DNA of 64,000 nucleotides from Streptomyces sp. GS7 (GTDB lineage Bacteria > Actinomycetota > Actinomycetes > Streptomycetales > Streptomycetaceae): positions 8,524,501 to 8,588,500 of the forward strand of contig NZ_CP047146.1 of the NCBI RefSeq assembly GCF_009834125.1. Direction: 5' to 3'. Numbering within the stretch: position 1 is the first letter of the stretch; each line of letters begins with the position of its first letter. Below are positions 53,090 through 61,300 of the stretch, one piece after another. The notes below the pieces were generated by a model. The model saw nothing but the letters and a program-made list of their open reading frames with translations. It was not told the DNA's origin and did no database searches. The position numbers and the translations under genes were made by a program.

Positions 53090-53400
53090 ACTTGCGTCCA
53101 GCTCCTGCGCTTGCCGTGACCCGAGCGGATCGAAGGGTCGTCGATGACGTGCGACAGCGCCTCGTCACCCTTGGCCCGGGTGGAGGGCTCGGTGCACTGC
53201 CGGTTCCACGGCGCGGACAGCGCATTGACGCCCCGCACCGAGACCGGGACAGAGCCGAACAGCGAGCCGAAGTCCGCCTTGGCGGGCAGGCCGATGCAGG
53301 GGCAACGCGGCTGCGATCCACCATCCGGACCGTGGTGCCGACCGTCCGGTTCCGGTCGGCGTACACGTTGACGGTCCGGCGGCTGAGGCGTCTCACAGCC
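53090..53400 (-). pseudogene. Decayed rodlin gene, copy 2
   Basis: The 3' half reads cleanly as rodlin: 'PCIGLPAKADFGSLFGSVPV' then 'RGVNALSAPWNRQCTEPSTR' then 'AKGDEALSHVIDDPSIRSG', with both expected cysteines. Upstream the frame holds only a scrambled 'GRHHGPDGGSQPRC', while 'TVNVYADRN' (compare TVNGNGA) appears in another frame. No start codon or signal peptide is found. A 5'-truncated, frameshifted copy. The terminator is preserved. Confidence 0.75.
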
Positions 53401-53457
53401 GCGCCGATTTCACCGGGCGAACACACAGGAAAGTGAATTTCCGCGTCGCCGGATGCG

Positions 53458-53748
53458 TTACTTGACCGGCAGACCGCCGAGCAGCGAAACCTTCCTGTTC
53501 TTGGTGGCCCCCGTGGCACCACCGAGAATCCTCTTCGGTCCGTACTTGACGGTTTCCGCCGTCTTCTTGACAGTGTCGACCAGCGGCGTGATCTGGCGGC
53601 CTTCAAGGTGCTTGTTGTGCAGCGCTTCGGCCCCTGCGCCGTTGTGGCTCATGCGCGGCGAGCCGGGATTGGCAGCGAAAGCGGGGACGGCCGCGCCCAG
53701 CGCCATGACAGAACCAGCCACAACCGCGGCAGACTTCGCGTACTTCAC
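53458..53748 (-). CDS. Small secreted protein with chaplin-like signal peptide
   Basis: 96 residues from GTG 53748; TTG 53754 is better spaced from AAGGG and is an alternative. The signal peptide 'VKYAKSAAVVAGSVMALGAA' with cleavage after 'VPAFA' closely resembles that of the chaplin at 54019-54252. The mature part, about 70 residues starting 'NPGSPRMSHNGAGAEALHNK', is basic (many Lys/Arg), lacks cysteine and has no chaplin domain. Function not recognised. Position among chaplins and rodlins suggests a cell-surface role. Confidence 0.7.
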   Translation of the reverse strand: MKYAKSAAVVAGSVMALGAAVPAFAANPGSPRMSHNGAGAEALHNKHLEGRQITPLVDTVKKTAETVKYGPKRILGGATGATKNRKVSLLGGLPVK

Positions 53749-53950
53749 TTTCAACTGTCCCTTCTGGGGCGGTGCTTGTGGAGATCGCGACATCAGCGCC
53801 GCGTGAGCAATCACTTCGCTGCTCGGAACACCGCTTTTCCCCCTGACTAACGAGTGCCGCCCCACGGAGAAACTATGGATTTCCGCCTTCTTGGCGGCGC
53901 CACTCGAAAGCTGCCGGCCGTTCCGACACACCCCGTACGGGCAGAATGCC

Positions 53951-53989
53951 ACCGGCCCCGACACGCAGCGCGGGCGAGCCGGGGCCGGT
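53951..53989 (-). terminator. Hairpin after the short chaplin gene
   Basis: 10-bp perfect stem (53951-53960 and 53980-53989), 19-nt loop, 30 bp past the chaplin stop on the minus strand. Confidence 0.6.
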
Positions 53990-54018
53990 CACATCAACAC
54001 GGCTCGAATTTCTTCGAG

Positions 54019-54252
54019 TCAGCGGTTGATGCACTTGTTGCCGAATGCCGGGTTGAGGAACCCGATGAAGTTGGCCGAGTTGCCGCAGATGTTGATCGGG
54101 ATGTGGATCGGCATCTGGACGACGTTGCCCGAGAGCACCCCGGGGGACCCCTTGGCGGCACCCTTGGCGCCCGCGTCGGCGAACGCCGGCGTAGCGGCGC
54201 CCACTGCGAGGAGCGTACCGGCGGTGACTGCGGCGACCTTTGCGTACTTCAC
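54019..54252 (-). CDS. Short chaplin
   Basis: 77 residues from GTG 54252 (GGAAGGG 6 nt upstream). Signal peptide 'VKYAKVAAVTAGTLLAVGAA' cleaved after 'TPAFA', then one chaplin domain: 'GSPGVLSGNVVQMPIHIPIN', 'ICGNSANFIGFLNPAFGNKC'. The two cysteines form the conserved disulfide. Secreted amphipathic amyloid that lowers surface tension and coats aerial hyphae and spores. Confidence 0.95.
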   Translation of the reverse strand: MKYAKVAAVTAGTLLAVGAATPAFADAGAKGAAKGSPGVLSGNVVQMPIHIPINICGNSANFIGFLNPAFGNKCINR

Positions 54253-54611
54253 TTTGCGCCCTTCCTGCAGCGGGTCCGTAGCGCACACGACCGTCGTGTC
54301 GCACGGGCGCGGATCTGCTCGCCCGTAACTCCGCTGTCGATATTGGTAACGATTTCCCCTCGTCGACGAAACTCTTGCGGAGAAGTTTTCGGAGGAATCG
54401 CCCGAACGTCGCAAGACCATTTCAGGAAACATCCCGCACATACGATGCGGAAAAAACACCGCAATTCGAACAGGCGGGGCGGCTGCCGAATATTAATTCT
54501 CGCCGATAGGGGTGAAGAATTCCGACCCTATGGTTCGTCACGCGATACCGCGGGCCCGGGGCCGCGGGGAGAGCGGGCCACGGAGATCCCGGCCTGCGGC
54601 CGATGGCCGGC
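54253..54611. other. Upstream region of the short chaplin
   Basis: About 360 bp between the chaplin start and the rodlin stop. Relatively AT-rich for the window, no gene seen; it should contain the chaplin promoter and the rodlin 3' end. I cannot assign boxes. Confidence 0.5.
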
Positions 54612-55046
54612 TCAGCGGTTGCGCACGCCGCTGTCCGAGCGGATCGGAATGTCGTCGATGGTCGGCGACAGCGCCTCGCCGCCCTTGGCCCGGGCGGGGT
54701 GCTCGGCACACTGCCGGTTCCGCGGCGAGGCCGGGACATCCACGTCCCGAGCCACGTCCTGGACCAGGCCCTGAACCGTGACCGGAACGCTCCCGGCCGA
54801 GGAGCCGACGTCGGCCTCGGCGGGGAAACCGATGCCCGGCTTGTTCGGCGAGCCCTGGATCAGCTCCGGCTGCGGGCTCGTCCTGCCGTGCGTCGTGGAG
54901 TAGCCGAATGCGCTCTTGGCGCGGTTCCCGTTCACCGTGGAAGTGCCGTGGTGGCCACCGATCGCCATCGCCTGCGGGGCGACCGTCGCCGAGATACCGA
55001 CCGGGGATGCGGTCGCAGCCGTCGCGGCCAGAACCTTCTTGGTCAC
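54612..55046 (-). CDS. Rodlin
   Basis: 144 residues from ATG 55046. Signal peptide 'MTKKVLAATAATASPVGISA' with likely cleavage after 'APQAMA'; mature region 'TSTVNGNRAKSAFGYSTTHG', 'SPQPELIQGSPNKPGIGF', 'NRQCAEHPARAKGGEALSP'. Rodlins order chaplin fibrils into the rodlet layer. The family's 'NKPCIG' cysteine is Gly here, leaving a single Cys, so the usual pair is broken. The only full-length rodlin frame in the locus. Confidence 0.88.
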   Translation of the reverse strand: MTKKVLAATAATASPVGISATVAPQAMAIGGHHGTSTVNGNRAKSAFGYSTTHGRTSPQPELIQGSPNKPGIGFPAEADVGSSAGSVPVTVQGLVQDVARDVDVPASPRNRQCAEHPARAKGGEALSPTIDDIPIRSDSGVRNR

Positions 55047-55253
55047 ATCTCACCCTTCTCGCAGCGGAGTGCCCGTATCCAGAGCGCACTGGATCAACTC
55101 CCCTTCAAGGGCGCGGTTTCGCCGATTCACCCGGTTGCCACGCAACCATAGACAGATATCACCGCACCGGGGCGCCGGCGCGGCATGGCCTTCACCGGCC
55201 CGCGCCGAACGCCGTGACGGGAACGCCGACGGGCCCGGGGCGCGGCATGCGGA

Positions 55254-55279
55254 AGGCTCGCCCCGGAGGGGGCGAGCCT
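55254..55279 (-). terminator. Hairpin after the His-rich chaplin
   Basis: 11-bp perfect stem (55254-55264 and 55269-55279) with a 4-nt loop, 18 bp past the chaplin stop. Confidence 0.85.
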
Positions 55280-55296
55280 CAACCGCTCGGCGGGGA

Positions 55297-55572
55297 CTAC
55301 TCGTTGATGCAGAGGTTGCCGAACGCCGGGTTGAGCACCCCGATGAAGGGAGTGACGGAGTTGCCGCAGACGTTGATCGGCATGTCGATCGGCACCTGGA
55401 TGAGGTTGCCGGAGAGCACGCCGGGCGAGCCCACGGCCTTGCCTACGGCGAGGGCGCCCTTGTGGTGGTGGTGGTGACGGTGGTGGCCGCCGGCGCTCGC
55501 CACACCGGCCCCACCGACGACGGCGATGCCCGCGGCGGCGGACAGGGCGACGGCCTTGGAGACAATCTTCAC
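55297..55572 (-). CDS. Chaplin with histidine-rich linker
   Basis: 91 residues from GTG 55572 (GAGG 8 nt upstream); ATG 55584 would add four. Signal peptide 'VKIVSKAVALSAAAGIAVVG' then a His cluster 'GGHHRHHHHHKG', then the chaplin domain 'GSPGVLSGNLIQVPIDMPIN', 'VCGNSVTPFIGVLNPAFGNL' with both cysteines. The His cluster is not part of the standard chaplin fold and could bind metal or respond to pH. Confidence 0.94.
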   Translation of the reverse strand: MKIVSKAVALSAAAGIAVVGGAGVASAGGHHRHHHHHKGALAVGKAVGSPGVLSGNLIQVPIDMPINVCGNSVTPFIGVLNPAFGNLCINE

Positions 55573-55824
55573 GATGAACCTCATTCACTGAGCAGAATTC
55601 AGGATTCTGTACGCGCCGCCTGGAGCGACAAGCAGTTCAACGCAACAAACCGGGCAAAAGTAGCGGGACCAATCGGGTGATAGTGGATGAAAGTGTCGTA
55701 TGGGACAGCAGTGGCGCCCCTACGACACGCGCTCTACCGCTTCCGATGCCCGCCGTCCGCGCCATCGTCGCACGTCAACCGTGACACACGGTTGATTGTC
55801 AGTGGCGTCGTGTGCAATGGCGTC

Positions 55825-56222
55825 ATGAAGGTATCCCACGCGCAGGTGCCGGCCTGGCGGTTGCGGCAGCAGAGCCTGACGCCGGGCGCCGACGCCCCGG
55901 CCGAGGACGTGGTGGCGCGGCTGGCCGGCGTCCAGGCGCAGGTCGCCTCCGCCGCCGAACTCACCGTGACGACACGGCAGATGACGCCGGACACCGCTGC
56001 CGTGCGGCGGGCCCTGGCCGCGCGCACCCTGGTCAGGACCTGGGCGATGCGGGCGTTGCGAAGGGCGCCGCCAGGGGACCTGCCCCGGACAGCCCCCGGG
56101 GCAGCCGCCATGGATGTGCCGGCACTGCCGGGAACGGCACCGTCGGCGACGCCGCCTTGCTCCCGGTGCCTCGCCGAGGCCGGGCTCGGCGGCATTGTCA
56201 GACCCTGGTGCAAGACTCGGCG
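55825..56222 (+). pseudogene. Truncated winged-helix (AlkZ/HTH_42-type) gene fragment
   Basis: ATG 55825 opens 'VSHAQVPAWRLRQQSLTPGA' and continues 'EDVVARLAGVQAQVASAAEL', 'RRALAARTLVRTWAMR', the N-terminus of winged-helix DNA glycosylase-like proteins of about 370 residues. After about residue 78 the similarity stops in a Pro/Arg-rich frame and the next gene begins at 56225. So only the first fifth remains. Broken by deletion; no frame downstream continues it. Confidence 0.7.
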
Positions 56223-56224
56223 GC

Positions 56225-57904
56225 ATGAGATGGGCGGTGTCAGAGACGGACGACGGGGGTGTTCGTCTCTGTCCGCTCACTCAGGACGGGCGGCCCGCCG
56301 GTCCCGTGGTGAGCGAGCCCTCGCTCACCGAGGCGGTGCGGTCCCGCCCCGAGGTCGAGCGCTGGGTGTGGCGGTCCACGGCCGAGATCTACCGGCGTCT
56401 GCTGGCCTGCGGGGTGCGGGTCGAGCGCTGCTACGACGTCGAGGCGGCGGAGGCGCTGCTGATCGGCCACGAGGAGGGCCAGTCGGGCCAGCCGCGTTCG
56501 CTGGCCGCCGCCTGGGCGCGGCTGCACGGCCTGCCCGTCCCGCGGGACGCTCCCGCCCGCGCCGCCGAGACCCAGCCGTCCCTGTTCGAGCCGGGACCGG
56601 TGCCGCTGCCACCGGGCACGGACGAGTTCACCGCACTGCTGGAGGTCTATGCCGGCCAGGTGACGCGTACGGCCGAGACCGAGCATCCGGAGCGGATGCG
56701 GCTGCTGCTGGCGGCCGAGTCGGCGGGCATGCTGGTCGCCGCGGAGATGGCGCGGACCGGAGTGCCCTGGCGGGCGGACGTGCACCGGGAGGTGCTGGAC
56801 GGGCTGCTGGGCGAGCGCTATCCGGGCGGGCTGGAACCGCGCCGTATGGCGGAGCTGGCCGACGAGGTGTCGCGGGCCTTCGGGGAGGGCGTACGGGTCC
56901 GCCCCGATCTGCCCAACGACATCATCAGGGCCTTCGCCCGTGCCGGCATCGCCCTGACCTCGACGCGCAAAGGGGAACTCCAGCAGATCGACCACCCCGC
57001 GGTGGCACCGCTGCTCGCGTACAAGTCCCTCTACCGCCTGCACACCGCCCATGGCTGGTCCTGGCTCCAGCAGTGGGTGCACGACGGCCGCTTCCGCCCC
57101 GAGTACCTGCCCGGCGGCACGGTCTCCGGCCGCTGGACCACCAACGGCGGCGGCGCCCTCCAGATCCCCAAGGTGATCCGGCAGGCCGTGCGCGCCGACC
57201 CCGGCTGGCGCCTGGTGGTCGCCGACGCCGACCAGATGGAGCCGCGGGTGCTGGCCGCTGTCTCCCGCGACCAGGGCCTGATGGAGGTGGCCGGCAGCGG
57301 CAGGGACCTGTATGCGGATCTGGCGGCGCGCGCCTTCGGCGGCGACCGCGACCAGGCCAAACTCGCCTTGCTGGGCGCCATTTACGGCCAGACCTCGGGC
57401 GACGCCCTCAAGCACATGGCCGATCTCCGCCGCCGCTACCCGGCCGCGGTGGCGTATGTCGACGACGCCGCCCGCGCCGGTGAGGAGGGCCGCCTGGTGC
57501 GCACGTGGCTGGGCCGCACCTGCCCGCCCGCATCCATGGCCACCCCCGACGAAGCGGGCCTGCCCCAGGAGGACGAGGCACCCACGGGATACGGCAGCAG
57601 TTCCGCGGCCCGCGCCCGCGGCCGTTTCACCCGCAACTTCGTGGTGCAGGGCAGCGCCGCCGACTGGGCACTGCTGATGCTGGCCGCGCTGCGCCAGTCC
57701 CTGGCACGGCCCGGACTCCGCGCCGAACTGGTCTTCTTCCAGCACGACGAGGTGATCGTGCACTGCCCGGTGGAGGAGGCCGGGACGGTGTCCGAGGCGA
57801 TCGCGACGGCGGCGGACTCGGCGGGTCGGATCGCCTTCGGGCCGACACCGGTGCGGTTCCCGTTCACCACGGCGGTGGTGGAGTGCTACGCGGACGCGAA
57901 GTGA
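56225..57904 (+). CDS. Family A DNA polymerase-like protein ('bifunctional 3'-5' exonuclease/DNA polymerase')
   Basis: 559 residues from ATG 56225. The C-terminal polymerase fold shows motif A 'WRLVVADADQMEPRVLAAVS' (D-x-x-Q-x-E-x-R type), O-helix 'DQAKLALLGAIYGQTSG' with the conserved Lys and Tyr but Leu in place of Phe, and motif C 'LVFFQHDEVIVHCP' (HDE). The N-terminal 200 residues look like a reduced exonuclease-type region without clear catalytic acidic motifs. There is no 5'-nuclease domain. A second, accessory PolA-like enzyme of Streptomyces; a repair role is plausible. Confidence 0.88.
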   Translation: MRWAVSETDDGGVRLCPLTQDGRPAGPVVSEPSLTEAVRSRPEVERWVWRSTAEIYRRLLACGVRVERCYDVEAAEALLIGHEEGQSGQPRSLAAAWARLHGLPVPRDAPARAAETQPSLFEPGPVPLPPGTDEFTALLEVYAGQVTRTAETEHPERMRLLLAAESAGMLVAAEMARTGVPWRADVHREVLDGLLGERYPGGLEPRRMAELADEVSRAFGEGVRVRPDLPNDIIRAFARAGIALTSTRKGELQQIDHPAVAPLLAYKSLYRLHTAHGWSWLQQWVHDGRFRPEYLPGGTVSGRWTTNGGGALQIPKVIRQAVRADPGWRLVVADADQMEPRVLAAVSRDQGLMEVAGSGRDLYADLAARAFGGDRDQAKLALLGAIYGQTSGDALKHMADLRRRYPAAVAYVDDAARAGEEGRLVRTWLGRTCPPASMATPDEAGLPQEDEAPTGYGSSSAARARGRFTRNFVVQGSAADWALLMLAALRQSLARPGLRAELVFFQHDEVIVHCPVEEAGTVSEAIATAADSAGRIAFGPTPVRFPFTTAVVECYADAK

Positions 57905-58240
57905 GCGGGGCGTGCCGTGAGATGGCGAGTGTGCCGTGAGATGGGGAGTGCCGTGAGCGGGCAGTCCCGCGTTCGGGCAATCCCGCGTTCGGGCAGTCCC
58001 GCTACGGGCGCGCGGGGGCGCCGGTTGGCATCGACGTATGGCCGCGCTGCCGGCTGAAGCAGACGTGCCGTTCCCGGACGATCTGCCAGGCCGTCTGCCG
58101 CGCCATGTACCGGACCACCCACCGGCCCCGACGCACCTCTTTCGCCGTTACTGCAGCGGCTGTCGGTGCCACGGTGCAGAGTGAGGCGTGTGCGCACGCG
58201 CGCTGCGTACGCCCGTCGTGACCAGAGGAGAGCGCCCGTC
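57905..58240. other. Intergenic region with short direct repeats
   Basis: 336 bp, no gene seen. Near its start GTGCCGTGAGATGG recurs twice with a third partial copy (57912-57957), followed by three copies of a CGGGCAGTCCCGC-like 16-bp unit (57958-58010). The 3' end holds the promoter and AGAGGAG ribosome site of the esterase gene. Confidence 0.7.
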
Positions 58241-59263
58241 ATGGCCGTACCGCCCGGTATACAGGTCCACCCCGAACTCGTGCCGTTCCTCAAGGCGTTG
58301 CCACCGTATTCCGATGCGTACCAGGACATCGCGGCCACCCGCGAGAGGTTCCACGCGCTGCTGTCGATGCGGGCGGCCGACCGCTCGGGCGTACGCAGCA
58401 AGCGCTATGACGTCCCGCGGCCGGACGGCAGCGCGCTGACGGTCGAGGTCTACTGGCCGGAGGACGACGGTGACAACGGTGACACCGGTGACGCCTCCTC
58501 CGCGGCGCCGTTGCCTGCCGTACTGCACTTCCACGGTGGCGGCTATGCCATCGGCCGTTCGCTGCCCGGCCAGGACCGCACCGCGCTCGAACTCTGCCGC
58601 AACCTGCCCGCCGTCACGATCGCCGTCGAATACCGCCTCGCGCCCGAGCACCGCTATCCGGCCGGTGTGGAGGACTGTTATCTCGCCCTGGAATGGACGG
58701 CGGCGCAGGCGGCCGAACTGGGCATCGACCCCGAACGGATCGCCGTCACCGGCAGGTCGGCGGGCGGCGGGCTGAGCGCGGCAGTCGCCCTGATGGCACG
58801 CGACCGCGGCGGCCCGGCCATCGCCTACCAGTCGATGTGCGTCCCCGACCTGGACGACCGCGTCGCCGATGAGCCCATCCCGGTGGACACCTCCGACGCC
58901 ACCCCGAACCCCCTGGTGAACAGCCGGCGTTCGGTCCGCGCGGTCTGGCGCCACTACCTCCCGGAGGGTTACCCGCCGGAGGGGACGACGCCGGATGCCT
59001 ACGCCTCCCCGGCCCGCGCCTCCGACCTCTCGGGGCTGCCGCCCGCCTATGTCCAGGTCTGCGACCTCGACTCGCTGCGCGACGCGGGCCTGGCGTACGC
59101 CCGGCGCCTGATGGATGCCGGAGTGCCGGTCACCGTCCACAATGTCCCCGGTGCCTGGCACGGCTTCGAGCTGTACGCACCCGAAACCCGCCTGGCGAAG
59201 GAAACGACGGCCCACTGGACGGAGCATCTGCGGGCGGCGCTGTACCCGGAGGCGGTGGCTTAG
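58241..59263 (+). CDS. Alpha/beta hydrolase, HSL-family esterase/lipase
   Basis: 340 residues from ATG 58241 (AGAGGAG 11 nt upstream). Oxyanion motif HGGG in 'VLHFHGGGYAIGRSL', nucleophile in 'VTGRSAGGGLSAAVALM', acid in 'VQVCDLDSLRDAGLAY' and base in 'VPGAWHGFELYAP': the complete hormone-sensitive-lipase family triad. Cytoplasmic, no signal peptide. Hydrolyses short-chain esters. Convergent with the TetR gene. Confidence 0.94.
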   Translation: MAVPPGIQVHPELVPFLKALPPYSDAYQDIAATRERFHALLSMRAADRSGVRSKRYDVPRPDGSALTVEVYWPEDDGDNGDTGDASSAAPLPAVLHFHGGGYAIGRSLPGQDRTALELCRNLPAVTIAVEYRLAPEHRYPAGVEDCYLALEWTAAQAAELGIDPERIAVTGRSAGGGLSAAVALMARDRGGPAIAYQSMCVPDLDDRVADEPIPVDTSDATPNPLVNSRRSVRAVWRHYLPEGYPPEGTTPDAYASPARASDLSGLPPAYVQVCDLDSLRDAGLAYARRLMDAGVPVTVHNVPGAWHGFELYAPETRLAKETTAHWTEHLRAALYPEAVA

Positions 59264-59401
59264 GAGGCGGTGGCTCGGGGGCGGGGTGAGGGCCGGGGCG
59301 GTGTGAGCGGCCTCTGCGGTACGAGCGGCTTCAGCGGTACGAGCAGCCGCAGCAGTACGAGAAGCCTCTGCCGTGCGGCCCTTCCGCCGCCCGAACGCCC
59401 C

Positions 59402-60025
59402 TCAGCCATCCGAACGCCCCTCCCCCACCCCCTCAACCGTTGATATCAAGCCACGCGTGATGCGGGTCATGGTCGCGACCAGGACCTCGCGTGGTTGTTC
59501 CGGGCGATCCAGCCACCACAGGGCGAGCCCATAGAGCGAACTGCGGATGGCCTCGGCGAGGGGTTCCAGCTCGGCCTCCGGGATGCCGGGGACGAACTCG
59601 CGCAGCAGGGCCATGTCCGTTGCGCGCTGCCTGCGCTGGAGTTCGCGGTGGAAGGCCTGCACCTCCGCGTCGCCCGTGGTGTCGCGGAACATCATCCGCC
59701 AGGTGTACGGGTGGGCCTGCACATACCCGAACCAGGCGTCGTACATCGCCTCCATACGGCGGCCCAAGTCACCCTCACCGTACAGAAGTTCATGGACGGG
59801 GGCGGCGGCCAGCTCGTCTCGGTGCCGCTCCAGCAGGGCGAGATGGAGCTCCTGCTTGGAGTCGAAGTGGCGGTAGAGCATCGGCTTGCTCAGACCGGCC
59901 TCGGCCGCGATCTCCCCGATGGTGGTGCCCGCGAAGCCGCGCTCGGCGAACAGCCGGGCGGCCACGTCCTCGATGCGTGTCCTGGCCTCGGCCCGGGCGG
60001 CGCGGTTCCGGTCGATCTCGCTCAT
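59402..60025 (-). CDS. TetR family regulator
   Basis: 207 residues from ATG 60025; GTG/ATG further upstream to 60097 are possible. Helix-turn-helix 'EDVAARLFAERGFAGTTIGE', 'AAEAGLSKPMLYRHFDSKQE'. The effector domain ('ELAAAPVHELLYGEGDLG') is not specific enough to name a ligand. Divergent from the spheroidene-monooxygenase-like gene, 167 bp away, which is its likely target. Confidence 0.92.
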   Translation of the reverse strand: MSEIDRNRAARAEARTRIEDVAARLFAERGFAGTTIGEIAAEAGLSKPMLYRHFDSKQELHLALLERHRDELAAAPVHELLYGEGDLGRRMEAMYDAWFGYVQAHPYTWRMMFRDTTGDAEVQAFHRELQRRQRATDMALLREFVPGIPEAELEPLAEAIRSSLYGLALWWLDRPEQPREVLVATMTRITRGLISTVEGVGEGRSDG

Positions 60026-60192
60026 GCGACGTCCTCGTGCGGTGTCGGTGCGGGTGGTGGGAGCTGGCGCGTTTCGGCCGGGGGATTCCGCTCGCAACTG
60101 TCCTCGCGATGAAGGATACTTGGCCGTGTACCAAGCGGTATACGCATAGGTAACTTCGTAACTTCCGTGGGATCGGGCAGGGAGGCAGAGCC

Positions 60193-60957
60193 GTGATCGT
60201 TTCCGTACATCTCGCCGACGTCGGTGTCCGCTCCGTGCGGGCCGTCCTCGGCCAGTGCCCCCGCCCCGGAGCGACCCCCGGCCTGCGCTACGCCGAGACC
60301 ACCCTCACCGGCGCCATCGCCTCCGGCCCGCCCAAGCTGCGCCCCGGCCGGGCCGCGCTGATCGCCTCATGGGAGGACGACGCCGCCCTGGACCGCTTCC
60401 TCGCCGAAGACCCGCTGCCCCGCCTGCTGTCCGGCGGCTGGCAGGTGCGCCTGCTGCCGGTGCGGGTCTCGGGCGCCTGGAGTCCGATGCCGGTCGAGAC
60501 GGACCCTGATGCCGCGTCGGCGGACGAGGACGGTCCGGTCGCCGTCCTCACCCTGGGGAAGCTGCGGCTGCGCCGGGCGGTCCCGTTCCTGCGCGCCAAT
60601 TCCGCCGCCGCCGGCCGGGCCGCGGCCGATCCCGCCCTGCTCGCGTCCACCGCCCTGGCCAGGCCGCCGCGCTTCGTCGGCACGTTCTCCCTATGGCAGA
60701 GCGTCTCCGCGATGAGCCGCTACGCATACGGCTCCGCGCAGCCTCAGCACAAGGCAGCGGTCCAGGAACACCGGGCGGCGCCGTTCCACCACGAAGCCGC
60801 GTTTCTCCGCTGCCGCCCCTACGGCGCCCAGGGCACGCTGGACGGCGCCGAGCCGATAACCACGGCCGCGCAGCCCGGCCACGTCCTAAACTCGCCGGGT
60901 AGGGGGCCGGCAGCAGACCGACGACGGACATCCGATCCGCGAAGGGACCAGCGTTGA
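60193..60957 (+). CDS. Spheroidene monooxygenase-like (CrtA family) protein
   Basis: 254 residues. N-terminal part 'PGLRYAETTLTGAIASGPPK' and the C-terminal block 'GTFSLWQSVSAMSRYAYGSA' with 'HHEAAFLRCRPYGAQGTLDG' match the CrtA-like family. No carotenoid genes are nearby, so the substrate is probably not a carotenoid; a haem-linked oxidation is possible. The last 45 residues are unusual. The stop overlaps the TTG of the broken DeoR gene. Confidence 0.8.
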   Translation: MIVSVHLADVGVRSVRAVLGQCPRPGATPGLRYAETTLTGAIASGPPKLRPGRAALIASWEDDAALDRFLAEDPLPRLLSGGWQVRLLPVRVSGAWSPMPVETDPDAASADEDGPVAVLTLGKLRLRRAVPFLRANSAAAGRAAADPALLASTALARPPRFVGTFSLWQSVSAMSRYAYGSAQPQHKAAVQEHRAAPFHHEAAFLRCRPYGAQGTLDGAEPITTAAQPGHVLNSPGRGPAADRRRTSDPRRDQR

Positions 60958-61300
60958 CCGACACCGAAGGGGCAGCCGACGCCCCGGTCGCGACTGAGGC
61001 GCCGGTCACGAAGCCGAGCCCCGAGAACCGCCGCAAGCGGATCACCGACCGGGTGCCGGCCGAGGGTCGGGTGACCATCGAGGACCTGGTCCAGGAGCGC
61101 CGCGCCAGCCAGGAGCGCGGCGCAGGGTGCTGCTCGTGGACCACTCCGGGTTCGGCCGACAGGCGCTCTACGAGCTGGCGCCGCCGGCCGAATTCGATCT
61201 CGTCATCTCCGATGAACTCCTTCCCCAGGAGGAGCAGGACGCGCTTCAATCCCTGGGGGCGCGATACGAGTTGGCGGCGGAGGGGAGTCGGCAGGGATGA
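60954..61300 (+). pseudogene. DeoR-type repressor with internal deletion
   Basis: Frame one from TTG 60954 reads the N-terminal helix-turn-helix start, 'ENRRKRITDRVPAEGRVTIE'. After 'ERRASQERG' (about 61120) the C-terminal end of a DeoR effector domain continues in another frame: 'VLLVDHSGFGRQALYELAPP', 'EFDLVISDELLPQEEQDALQ', ending at the TGA 61298-61300. About 130 codons of the middle are missing and the halves are out of frame, so the protein is not made. Upstream and downstream genes overlap it by 4 bp. Confidence 0.78.
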
